Assembly (NCBI GenBank): GCA_020631135.1
Contig: JAHDHU010000014.1
Span: 1 to 51,081 of the forward strand
From: Saprospiraceae bacterium
Lineage (GTDB): Bacteria; Bacteroidota; Bacteroidia; Chitinophagales; Saprospiraceae
Direction: 5' to 3'
Length of the DNA: 51,081 bases
Every line of letters starts with the position of its first letter. The first letter of the stretch is position 1. The translations under genes and the position numbers were made by a program. A model generated the notes under the pieces. The model was not told where the DNA came from and ran no database searches. It saw only the letters and a program-made list of their open reading frames with translations. Positions 1-6,948 of the stretch are shown piece after piece.

Positions 1-368
1 TCCAATTTCCTTCTATCCAAGGAAATGTTTTAGAGGATGATTATCTCCATTTAAAAATTCCGAGCTTTGTAAGAGAAAGAATTTATAAAGAATCTTTTTG
101 TAACGAAATCAGCCGAATCCAAGCAGATTCATTAAGTGGCCCATCTGATTGTAACAATAGGTATTATCAAGTATTTATTGATAATGGTAAAATAGAGCGC
201 TTAGACTTTATGAAAGTCCATTCGTCAAATGAAAGTTTTTACCACTATGAAACTTTTATTGACATTAAGTCTTTGCAAAGAGGAAAGCACTTTTTAAAGT
301 TAAAATGGCACTATTTAAACGAAAACGGTGATTTAGCCCAATATATCATCCCTTTTTATAAGAATTAA
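1..368 (+). CDS. C-terminal fragment of an unknown protein
   Basis: An open frame runs from the window edge (first full codon at position 3) to TAA at 366-368, giving about 121 residues. The start lies outside the window. The visible part is polar and aromatic-rich, with no signal peptide or membrane segment. It ends in beta-strand-like sequence (HYLNENGDLAQYIIPFY). I do not recognise a family. The C-terminal part could be an extracytoplasmic beta-rich domain, but that is only an impression. It is read in the same direction as rpsU, which has its own promoter, so an operon is not implied. Confidence 0.6.
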   Translation, partial: QFPSIQGNVLEDDYLHLKIPSFVRERIYKESFCNEISRIQADSLSGPSDCNNRYYQVFIDNGKIERLDFMKVHSSNESFYHYETFIDIKSLQRGKHFLKLKWHYLNENGDLAQYIIPFYKN

Positions 369-404
369 TCTTTAAAAGTATTGCCTGTTAATCGTTAATG
401 CGCT

Positions 405-412
405 TATATTTG
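405..412 (+). promoter_or_regulatory. Bacteroidota -7 promoter box for rpsU
   Basis: TATATTTG fits the Bacteroidota consensus TAnnTTTG. A TTG at 381-383, 21 bases upstream, could act as the -33 element. The box lies 31 bases before the rpsU ATG. Confidence 0.6.
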
Positions 413-443
413 CAGTCCGTTTCAAATAAGAAGAAATATTTTT

Positions 444-626
444 ATGTTAATTATCAATGTTAAAGAAGAGGAATCAATCGACAGAGCCCTCAAAAGATAT
501 AAGAGAAAGTTTAGAAATACTAAACTTATTCAAGAACTCAGAAGAAGAAAGCATTTTGTCAAGCCTTCAGTTGAAAGAAGGAATGAGCTTTTAAACGCTG
601 AGTATCGTCTAAAGAATTTTGGATAG
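444..626 (+). CDS. rpsU: 30S ribosomal protein S21 (bS21)
   Basis: This 60-aa basic protein matches bS21 in length and composition. It opens with the beta-strand-like MLIINVKEEESIDRALKRYK, followed by the Arg/Lys-rich helix with RELRRRKHF-type sequence (ELRRRKHFVKPSVERR). bS21 is a small-subunit protein on the 30S platform near the anti-Shine-Dalgarno region. In Bacteroidota it has been linked to sequestration of the 16S 3' tail and hence to weak use of Shine-Dalgarno sequences (established knowledge). The gene is monocistronic here: a TATATTTG promoter lies just upstream and two hairpin terminators follow. Confidence 0.95.
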   Translation: MLIINVKEEESIDRALKRYKRKFRNTKLIQELRRRKHFVKPSVERRNELLNAEYRLKNFG

Positions 627-661
627 TAGCGGCACAACTGTTACGGTCCCATCCCAATTGT

Positions 662-701
662 AGAAGGATTTAGTCACCAACCTGATTGTATCCTTCTTTT
701 T
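662..701 (+). terminator. rpsU terminator
   Basis: AGAAGGAT (662-669) pairs with ATCCTTCT (690-697) across a 20-base loop and is followed by a T run. It lies 35 bases after the rpsU stop. Confidence 0.65.
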
Positions 702-708
702 GGATTAA

Positions 709-739
709 AAGGAATGTTGAAATCAACATTCCTTTTTTT
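709..739. terminator. Bidirectional hairpin between rpsU and the ferritin gene
   Basis: AAGGAATGTTGA (709-720) is perfectly complementary to TCAACATTCCTT (723-734). A T run follows on the plus strand and a shorter one on the minus strand. The plus-strand T run overlaps the stop codon of the convergent ferritin gene, so the element probably terminates both genes. Confidence 0.8.
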
Positions 740-1247
740 ATTCTCCTCCACCTAGAACTGAAACACTTAAAATGTCTTTATCAAAAAGGTAAAGACCACT
801 TTTATCATCTCCGATCAATTCTAATTTGTCGTTTAAAGTTCGGGCCAAAGCTTCTTCCTCAATTTGCTCTGAAACATACCATTGCAAAAAATTACTTGTA
901 GCATAGTCCTTTTCTTGTAGGGCAATGTCTACTAATTTATTGATACTCTCTGAAACCATAATTTCATGTTCGAGTAATTCTTTAAACGCATGCCGAATAG
1001 AAGGAAAGGTTAGGGTCGGAGCTTCGAGTTGGGGAATAACTGCAAATCCACCTCGCTCATTGATAAAATGAACCAATTTTAACATGTGCATTCTTTCTTC
1101 ATCACTTTGTCGATAAAAGAAAGCTGTAATATTATCAATACCTGGTTGGATTTCGGCCCAACTAGCCATAGCCAAATAAACTTGGGAAGATTGAGCTTCT
1201 ATTTTCACTTGTGCGTTTAGGGCTTCTTGTACTGTTTTAGATAGCAT
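738..1247 (-). CDS. ftnA: Ferritin (FtnA-type, non-haem)
   Basis: Ferritins form a 24-subunit iron-storage shell that oxidises Fe(II) at a dinuclear ferroxidase centre. Using the ATG at 1247, the protein is 169 aa and starts MLSKTVQEALNAQVKIEAQS. Likely ferroxidase ligands are visible: Glu17 in KIEAQ, Tyr24, Glu51 and His54 in DEERMH, a Glu in LLEHEIMVSES and the Gln in VSEQIEEE. The open frame extends 12 codons upstream to 1283, but that extension is unlike ferritins, so the internal Met is preferred. The gene is convergent with rpsU and shares its terminator. Iron regulation is likely from family knowledge, but no Fur box was recognised. Confidence 0.93.
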   Translation of the reverse strand: MLSKTVQEALNAQVKIEAQSSQVYLAMASWAEIQPGIDNITAFFYRQSDEERMHMLKLVHFINERGGFAVIPQLEAPTLTFPSIRHAFKELLEHEIMVSESINKLVDIALQEKDYATSNFLQWYVSEQIEEEALARTLNDKLELIGDDKSGLYLFDKDILSVSVLGGGE

Positions 1248-1394
1248 TAGATTTAGATTTAATGATGAGTTTAGAACATACAAGAAAAGGAAAAGTTTTT
1301 GAAATAGATTAAGAAGGACTCATGAATTGAACAATATAGAATCATTCAAAACACGATACCATAAATCTCAACCACGATAATAAAATATCATTTT

Positions 1395-1622
1395 TTAATT
1401 AATCTTTTCACCATGCATTTAGCATGCTGAAATCCTCATCACTCACTAAAATTCTTAGTCCCTGCAAACATGTACAATCGCCGCTTAATTAATCTTTTCA
1501 CCATCCATTTAGCATGCTGAAATCCTCATCTCTCACTAAAATTCTCAGTCGCTGCAAACATGTACAATCGCCGCTTAATTAATCTTTTCACCATCCATTT
1601 AGCATGCTGAAATCCTCATCAC
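1395..1622. repeat. 90-bp tandem repeat, about 2.5 copies
   Basis: A 90-bp unit beginning TTAATTAATCTTTTCACC occurs at 1395-1484 and 1485-1574, with a truncated third copy at 1575-1622. Copies differ by only a few substitutions (for example CCATGCATTT versus CCATCCATTT). Each contains AGCATGCT, and a complete unit ends in GTACAATCGCCGC. There is no spacer between units, so this is not CRISPR. The array fills most of the gap between ferritin and the TonB-dependent receptor gene (1248-1638). I see no ORF in it. Confidence 0.9.
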
Positions 1623-1633
1623 GAGTGATGAGG
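1614..1633 (-). terminator. Perfect hairpin after the TonB-dependent receptor gene
   Basis: CCTCATCAC pairs with GTGATGAGG across a 2-base centre, six bases past the receptor stop. One arm is the end of the last 90-bp repeat copy. There is no strong T run, so rho-independent termination is only plausible. Confidence 0.45.
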
Positions 1634-1638
1634 AACGA

Positions 1639-4131
1639 TTAATTATTACCGCCACCCATCATACCTCCTCCAGAGCCACCACCTCCTTGACCATCTCCAT
1701 CACCAGCTTTTTGATCATTGTTTTTAACCTTGCTTTTTCTTTGTTTAAAATCAACTTTTCCAAACTTGTACCTAAAGTTTACTCCGATGGATCTAAATGG
1801 AATGGTAAACCTTGTTCTTTGTTCAAAACCATTTCCTTGGATATCACTGTTGAAAGCTTTATCTGCATTGAAAGGCTCAATAAGACTTAATCCTAAACTG
1901 GAATTTTTAAATTCTTTTCTGATACCCATTCCATAGATTGTAAAGGATGGGTTGGTGCCTTGTAAAGTTCTTTGAGGTGATCTAAAAAATCCGAAAAAAT
2001 CAGCTTTTAGAGATCCACTAAATGAATAATCACCTCCAAAGAAAAGACTATAAAGTATATCATTGGCTTCAAGATTATCTCCATTTACTACTCCCCTAGC
2101 ACCATAAGTATATAAATTACCACCTCCTCTCACTGTTAATTTTTTGATCGTTTTGGTCGCAAAAATATTTGTACCCACAGAATTATTTGTACCCACATTG
2201 TCGAAACTTGTTACTGAAACCCCACTATCATCAACACTTAAAATACTTTCGATGATGTCAGAAGTATGCTTGTAGTAACCTGTCAAAAACAAGGTAATCC
2301 CAGCCAGGCTCGTATTATATGACATTTCAAATTGATCTACCAATTCAGGATTAAGTCTAGGTGATCCTATGGTTCGATTAAATACATCCGCATTGTTGTT
2401 AAATGGATTTATGTAATACAAATTAGGACGTTGAATCCTTCTACTATAGCTCGCTTTGATGGTTCTGAATTTTGGAAGGCTTCTACTTATGGTAATATTT
2501 GGTAGCCAATTTTGATAACTAAATTCAAAATCATCTAAAGGATCAATGGCATCAGTGCCTGCCCTATCCCAACTTCCGTCAATCGAAGTGTGCTCATACC
2601 TTAAACCTGTTATGAAAGAAAACTTTTTCTTAACTACGAAACTCAGAGAAGCATAGCCAGCGTACACATCTTGACCGTATCCAAAAATATTCGAAACGTA
2701 TGGATTGTCTGGTAAGCTTTCTGTGGAGTAGTCACTATTAATATCTCTAAAAATTACTTTGGCTCCGGTTTCTAATTTGAATGATTTCGGTAATGGTTGT
2801 GTTAAGTCAACTTGAAAAGTAGTTTCCAAATTATCTCCATCGTTAAATACGCCAGATTGATTTCGATTTAAAGCTTCTAAAAGACTATGTTCTTCACTTA
2901 CCGTGAAGTCTTGGTTATTGTCTCCTTTAGAAACTTGAGCGGCAAAGACCAATTCTTTGTCCTTTTTATCTTCGAAAGTTTTGGTATAATCTAAGGTTAC
3001 ATCATACCCTCCAAAATAATTGCCGCCTATGGTGTTTCGAGTAAATGAATCTACCCCAAGCATTGCGTCAGCAAAAAAACCATTGTTAGAACCGTCGGTA
3101 TCGAATCCAAAACCTCTAATGGTAAATGATGCATTCAAAGCATTAAAGGCATTAAAATCATAAAACGCGCTCACGGAACCATTACCTCCTAATCTTGATG
3201 TTCGATTTATTCCTTCATTGAATGAACTTACAACACCGTTGTCTATTCGCTCAAATGATGTAACTCCATTGGCAGGTAAAGAGTAAAAAAGCGAACCACT
3301 GCTACTCATTCCCAATCTTCCTTTACCGGCATTTAGGCTTGAGAACAAACTATTTTGACGAGTACCTATTGAAGTATTAATAGAACCAGCAATACCTTCG
3401 ATATTTTCTCTTTTGGTGATAATATTTATTATACCGGCACTACCCTCTCCATCATATTTTGCTGATGGAGAAGTAATCACTTCGACTTTTTTTATTTGAT
3501 CGGCCGGAAACATCTTTAATGCATCTGCCACATTATTGGCAAACATACCTGACGGCTTCCCGTTGACTAGGATGCGTACATTACTCGAACCTCTTAAAGA
3601 AACATTGCCATCTAAGTCTACGGTAAGTAATGGCACTTTTCTCAAGACATCTGTCGCGTCCCCTCCGGCAACCGTGGCATCCTGTTCGACATTATAAACC
3701 AATTTATCGGGTTTATTTTCAATTAGCGATCGCTCACCAGTTATCTCAACCTCGTCCAACACATAATCTGAAGGAATCAAAAATATTTTGCCCAAATCTG
3801 CATCAGGGCTTTTTAGTGTTAGTTTAATGCTGTCGAGTTTCTTTTCTTCATAGCCCAAAAAAGAAATATAGATATCATACGAGCCTGTTTTAGAGTCAAA
3901 CTTAAATTTGCCATCATCATCTGACAATACACCATCTTTTTCTCTTGTTTTTCCTGCAGTCTTTAAGACTAGAGTCGCGTATGGCACTGGTGCCCCGCTT
4001 ATTGAGTCAACCAAGGTTCCTGAAATTTTACCTTTAATGGATTTCGACTTGGCTCCTCCCATTCCTGGCCATTGCGAATATGAAATTTCGGCGAATGCCA
4101 AAAGAACGAGTAGTACGATAAGCTTTTTCAT
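1639..4131 (-). CDS. TonB-dependent receptor / outer membrane beta-barrel protein
   Basis: This 830-aa outer-membrane receptor starts with a signal peptide (MKKLIVLLVLLAFAEISYSQ). It continues with a carboxypeptidase-regulatory-like beta-sandwich (about 33-125, with GTLVDSISGAPVPYATLVLK), a TonB plug domain (about 140-240, including the conserved ITSPSAKYDGEGSAGIINII) and a large beta-barrel to about residue 795. The tail is low-complexity and Gly-rich, ending GGGMMGGGNN. No SusD partner is adjacent, so it fits the outer-membrane beta-barrel family-3 receptors better than a polysaccharide-utilisation SusC. The substrate cannot be deduced. A TonB C-terminal-domain gene (4219-4644) lies just upstream on the same strand. 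Confidence 0.9.
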   Translation of the reverse strand: MKKLIVLLVLLAFAEISYSQWPGMGGAKSKSIKGKISGTLVDSISGAPVPYATLVLKTAGKTREKDGVLSDDDGKFKFDSKTGSYDIYISFLGYEEKKLDSIKLTLKSPDADLGKIFLIPSDYVLDEVEITGERSLIENKPDKLVYNVEQDATVAGGDATDVLRKVPLLTVDLDGNVSLRGSSNVRILVNGKPSGMFANNVADALKMFPADQIKKVEVITSPSAKYDGEGSAGIINIITKRENIEGIAGSINTSIGTRQNSLFSSLNAGKGRLGMSSSGSLFYSLPANGVTSFERIDNGVVSSFNEGINRTSRLGGNGSVSAFYDFNAFNALNASFTIRGFGFDTDGSNNGFFADAMLGVDSFTRNTIGGNYFGGYDVTLDYTKTFEDKKDKELVFAAQVSKGDNNQDFTVSEEHSLLEALNRNQSGVFNDGDNLETTFQVDLTQPLPKSFKLETGAKVIFRDINSDYSTESLPDNPYVSNIFGYGQDVYAGYASLSFVVKKKFSFITGLRYEHTSIDGSWDRAGTDAIDPLDDFEFSYQNWLPNITISRSLPKFRTIKASYSRRIQRPNLYYINPFNNNADVFNRTIGSPRLNPELVDQFEMSYNTSLAGITLFLTGYYKHTSDIIESILSVDDSGVSVTSFDNVGTNNSVGTNIFATKTIKKLTVRGGGNLYTYGARGVVNGDNLEANDILYSLFFGGDYSFSGSLKADFFGFFRSPQRTLQGTNPSFTIYGMGIRKEFKNSSLGLSLIEPFNADKAFNSDIQGNGFEQRTRFTIPFRSIGVNFRYKFGKVDFKQRKSKVKNNDQKAGDGDGQGGGGSGGGMMGGGNN

Positions 4132-4218
4132 TGTTTGATTTTACTCTATAAATTTAATTTGAATATAAGATCAGCTTTGTAAGTTTTCGACGGAATCGAA
4201 ATTCTACCAGATTAATAA

Positions 4219-4644
4219 TCACCAATTGATTGTGTAAGAATAGCCCGAAGATGTTTTTTCTTTTTTCCTTGAATCTTTTTGGTTTTTGATTTTATAGTTT
4301 ATCCCTGAAATGGAATTTTGAGGTAAAGCAAAATGAATTCTAATATTTTTATGAAATGTAACTTTCAAGTTGCGAGGTATTGAGGGAATATCGAATCGAA
4401 ACAATTTAACAACGCGAATGGCCTCTTTATCACAACCATCTCCTAAACTTGAAAGCACTTTGACATCACCCACTTTACCTTTATAATCTATTTCATACCG
4501 CAAATAGACCGATCCTTCCGTTTTGTTTTTTAGGGCAAGTTTTGGATAAATCAAAGCCTGCTTAATCAATTTAGACATTGCTTCTTTGCCACCCTTGTAA
4601 ACAGGTTGTTTCAAAAAATGTTTGTCTTTAGAGCTTCGCTTCAT
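4219..4644 (-). CDS. TonB C-terminal-domain protein without a membrane anchor
   Basis: This 141-aa protein carries a TonB/TolA C-terminal fold. The region GSVYLRYEIDYKGKVGDVKV matches the usual 'V-x-F-x-I-d-x-x-G-x-v' pattern, and DKEAIRVVKLF follows. Normal energy-transducing TonB proteins have an N-terminal transmembrane helix and a Pro-rich periplasmic linker; neither is present. The N-terminus (MKRSSKDKHFLKQPV) is basic and polar, with no signal peptide. The gene could be a degraded TonB, could start at an unrecognised upstream site, or could encode a cytoplasmic protein using this fold. It is divergent from the patatin gene and upstream of the TonB-dependent receptor. Confidence 0.75.
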   Translation of the reverse strand: MKRSSKDKHFLKQPVYKGGKEAMSKLIKQALIYPKLALKNKTEGSVYLRYEIDYKGKVGDVKVLSSLGDGCDKEAIRVVKLFRFDIPSIPRNLKVTFHKNIRIHFALPQNSISGINYKIKNQKDSRKKEKTSSGYSYTINW

Positions 4645-4683
4645 ATATGTAAAAATAAATCAATATAAAGACAGCAGAGGAAT

Positions 4684-4691
4684 TAACTTTG
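4684..4691 (+). promoter_or_regulatory. -7 promoter box for the patatin gene
   Basis: TAACTTTG matches TAnnTTTG and lies 20 bases before the preferred ATG at 4712. Confidence 0.45.
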
Positions 4692-4711
4692 ATATTCGTT
4701 TAACTCTAAAA

Positions 4712-5608
4712 ATGAGAGCTTTAGTTATATCAGGAGGAGGATCCAAAGGAGCATACGCCGGTGGCGTGGCCCAATATCTTATCGAAGAAGAAAAAAGGAA
4801 CTACGATATTTTTATAGGTAGTTCTACAGGTAGTTTATTGGTTCCTCATCTTTCGATTGGCAAAACGGCAGAAATTCGAAAAGCTTATACTTCTGTAGGC
4901 ATGAAAGATATTTATAGCATATCTCCTTTTAAAATCAGCCAAAATAGAGATGGTTCTATAAAAACTTCGATCAAGCACATCAATGTGATGCGAATGTTTT
5001 TAAAAGGTAAAAAAACCTTTGGGGAGCATCTTGCGTTGAGAAATACCATCGCAAATTTCTTAAGTGAGGAAGATTTTAAAACGGTTAAAAAGAATCCAAC
5101 CAAAGTCATCATTACCGTTTCTAACCTTACTGATCAGCAGGTCGAATACAAGTATGATTTAGATCAGAACTATGAAGATTTTTGCGATTGGATGTGGGCA
5201 TCTTGCGGCTTTATACCTTTTATGGGAGTTGTTGAAAAAAATGGAAAAGAATATGCTGATGGAGGATTTGGAAATTTTATACCGATAACTGAAGCCATCA
5301 ATAATGGAGCTCGAGAAATAGATGTTATTGTTTTAACCCCAAGGCACAAGCAAAAAGCCATCGTCAAAACTCGAAATCCATTCGATTTATTTCTCCATAC
5401 TATGCAGTTTATGTTAGGTCAAATGGTACATGACGATATATTCATTGGACATTTATTTAGTATTTATGATCCTGGTGTTAAAGTAAACTTCTTCTTTACT
5501 CCAAGAGAGCTCACCCCATATTCGTATTATTTCGACAAAGAACAAATGAATAACTGGTGGGATGAGGGATTAGAATTCGGACACAAGAGGTGTCGAGAAA
5601 TATTTTAA
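4712..5608 (+). CDS. Patatin-like phospholipase
   Basis: This 298-aa Ser/Asp-dyad acyl hydrolase is expected to cleave phospholipid or neutral-lipid acyl esters. Starting at 4712 it begins MRALVISGGGSKGAYAGG, which contains the Gly-rich oxyanion motif. The nucleophile elbow GSSTG (GxSxG) follows within about 50 residues, and the catalytic Asp is in DGGFGN. There is no signal peptide or barrel domain, so this is a cytoplasmic or membrane-peripheral single-domain patatin. The frame is open 30 codons further upstream to 4622, but that stretch precedes the conserved first strand and overlaps the divergent gene's 5' end, so the internal ATG is chosen. It appears monocistronic. Confidence 0.9.
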   Translation: MRALVISGGGSKGAYAGGVAQYLIEEEKRNYDIFIGSSTGSLLVPHLSIGKTAEIRKAYTSVGMKDIYSISPFKISQNRDGSIKTSIKHINVMRMFLKGKKTFGEHLALRNTIANFLSEEDFKTVKKNPTKVIITVSNLTDQQVEYKYDLDQNYEDFCDWMWASCGFIPFMGVVEKNGKEYADGGFGNFIPITEAINNGAREIDVIVLTPRHKQKAIVKTRNPFDLFLHTMQFMLGQMVHDDIFIGHLFSIYDPGVKVNFFFTPRELTPYSYYFDKEQMNNWWDEGLEFGHKRCREIF

Positions 5609-5850
5609 TTCGCTAATTTCTACTTATTTAAAATTATATTTTGAAAACAATTCTCTCTTAGCAAAGCTGGAGAAGATCAATTTTGCCTTAAAAAGCATCT
5701 AAATAGCTTAATTTTTGCCAATTAGCTGACAAAAACGATCCTAAAACGTACTATTTTCGGATTTTCTTGTGTTAAGAATAGGGTTTGGTCTAATAATGGA
5801 TGTCTAGTATATAATTCTGTTACACCCATTCATCATTAAAAACTTCCAAT

Positions 5851-6219
5851 ATGAAAAACTTAACAAAAGTTTTATTCTGCGTGTTTTTTTCTTTCTCAAT
5901 ATCCTTGATGTGGGCTAATAACGAACCAGCCTTTTTCGAAATCGAAAGTATTAATTTTAAAATGAATGTCGAACTAATGAATTCGCATTTAATCGAAATT
6001 GACTTTCAAGAAAAAAATGGAAATCTATCTTTTGCATCACCTAAAGAAATCACTTTTTTACGTGTACTAAACGGTGACAATGAGATTGAGTATCAACTAC
6101 CCATTTTCTCTAATAACATCATCTTAGACGTTAAAGATTTTCAAAAAGGAAATTACCAAGTAGTTTTGATACTTGACGGAGAAATCATGATTCCTTCAAG
6201 TTTCTCGGTAAAGAAATAA
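5851..6219 (+). CDS. Small secreted protein of unknown function
   Basis: This 122-aa protein has a clear signal peptide (MKNLTKVLFCVFFSFSISLMWA, cleavage near Ala22). The remaining 100 residues look like a single beta-sandwich: alternating hydrophobic strands such as NIILDVKDF and GNYQVVLILDG, ending SSFSVKK. The pattern recalls the Ig-like T9SS sorting domains or DUF3244-type small periplasmic proteins, where YQVVLILDGEI would be the 'Y.v.i..dg' strand. However, there is no upstream passenger. It could be a stand-alone sorting-domain-like protein, but that is inference. About 240 bases upstream (5609-5850) hold no other gene. Confidence 0.75.
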   Translation: MKNLTKVLFCVFFSFSISLMWANNEPAFFEIESINFKMNVELMNSHLIEIDFQEKNGNLSFASPKEITFLRVLNGDNEIEYQLPIFSNNIILDVKDFQKGNYQVVLILDGEIMIPSSFSVKK

Positions 6220-6240
6220 GTCGAATTTAAAATTAAAGAG

Positions 6241-6273
6241 TCGTCCCAAGCATAAAGTTTGGGGCGATTTTTT
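6241..6273 (+). terminator. Terminator of the small secreted protein gene
   Basis: TCGTCCCAA (6241-6249) pairs with TTGGGGCGA (6259-6267), with one G-U pair, followed by TTTTTT. The T run reaches the stop codon of the convergent 29-aa ORF. Confidence 0.8.
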
Positions 6274-6361
6274 ATTTGTCCAATTGTCCAGAAGAATCCG
6301 CATACCATACGGCAATACCTACAATTAAAAATACAATTGGAATTGCGCCTAAAGCAGTCAT
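6272..6361 (-). CDS. 29-aa single-span membrane micro-protein (putative)
   Basis: An ATG at 6361 opens a 29-codon frame ending at TAA (6272-6274): MTALGAIPIVFLIVGIAVWY followed by ADSSGQLDK. Residues 3-20 form a plausible transmembrane helix with a short polar C-terminal tail. It fills the gap between the terminator of the preceding gene and the DinB-like gene. The ORF is too short for statistical support. The evidence is its clean hydrophobic-then-polar layout and its fit to otherwise empty intergenic space. Function unknown. Confidence 0.5.
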   Translation of the reverse strand: MTALGAIPIVFLIVGIAVWYADSSGQLDK

Positions 6362-6406
6362 AGTTTTCAGTTTATTATTTAGATAAATAATTTTATAAAG
6401 GTCACA

Positions 6407-6940
6407 TTAATTATGTACACCTAACGAACTTTTTGCAAGTTCGATGTGTGCTAAATGGTGCTCACAATGCCAAGCATAATGAGCTAAGTTTTGAAATAAA
6501 TCCGTTTTCTTTTGAGCAATAGGATGAAACCAAGTTTTTTCAAAATCTTTAGGCTTCATAGAATTTAACAATTCTACCCATTTGAAATGGGTTGCCGTAA
6601 TAAGATCTAAAGATCCAGCCAAGTGGTTATTGGATCCAACTTCCAATTGTGCCCAAAGATGTTCTTCGTATGGACGAATTGTTGGGTTTTCTTCAGTAAG
6701 TGCCAATTTAAATCGCAATAAAGCATTCAGATGACTATCTGCACAATGATGTACTAATTGTTTGATATTCCATCCATCCGGACGATATTTCCAAGAAAGT
6801 TCTTCATCACCTAAGTTCAATGTGGAATTGGCAATGGATTTTGGAAATGTGTCAATTACCTCTATCCCTGATTCAACAGAAAAGTCATTTTTTGCACCAT
6901 TAAATTTGCCGATTGGAAATTTGAGCTGTTCTATATACAT
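6407..6940 (-). CDS. DinB/YfiT-family putative metal-dependent transferase
   Basis: This 177-aa four-helix-bundle protein belongs to the DinB superfamily. It is close to the YfiT/BstA type (putative metal-dependent hydrolase or bacillithiol S-transferase). The likely three-His metal site is visible: the His in NIKQLVHHCADSH near residue 67, plus two His in the C-terminal AWHCEHHLAHIE. Length matches YfiT proteins (about 170-180 aa). The start is 8 bases downstream of the parC stop, so it is probably read from the parC transcript. The natural thiol substrate in this organism cannot be deduced. Confidence 0.85.
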   Translation of the reverse strand: MYIEQLKFPIGKFNGAKNDFSVESGIEVIDTFPKSIANSTLNLGDEELSWKYRPDGWNIKQLVHHCADSHLNALLRFKLALTEENPTIRPYEEHLWAQLEVGSNNHLAGSLDLITATHFKWVELLNSMKPKDFEKTWFHPIAQKKTDLFQNLAHYAWHCEHHLAHIELAKSSLGVHN

Positions 6941-6948
6941 CTTTTTAT

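Noticed and set aside
686-901. Plus-strand ORF across the ferritin 3' end
   Set aside because: It runs through the terminator hairpin and is antisense to clear ferritin sequence.
1395-1622. CRISPR array
   Set aside because: The 90-bp units are contiguous, with no variable spacers, and no cas genes are present.
4622-4711. 30-codon N-terminal extension of the patatin protein
   Set aside because: It precedes the conserved first strand, overlaps the divergent gene and contains the predicted promoter.
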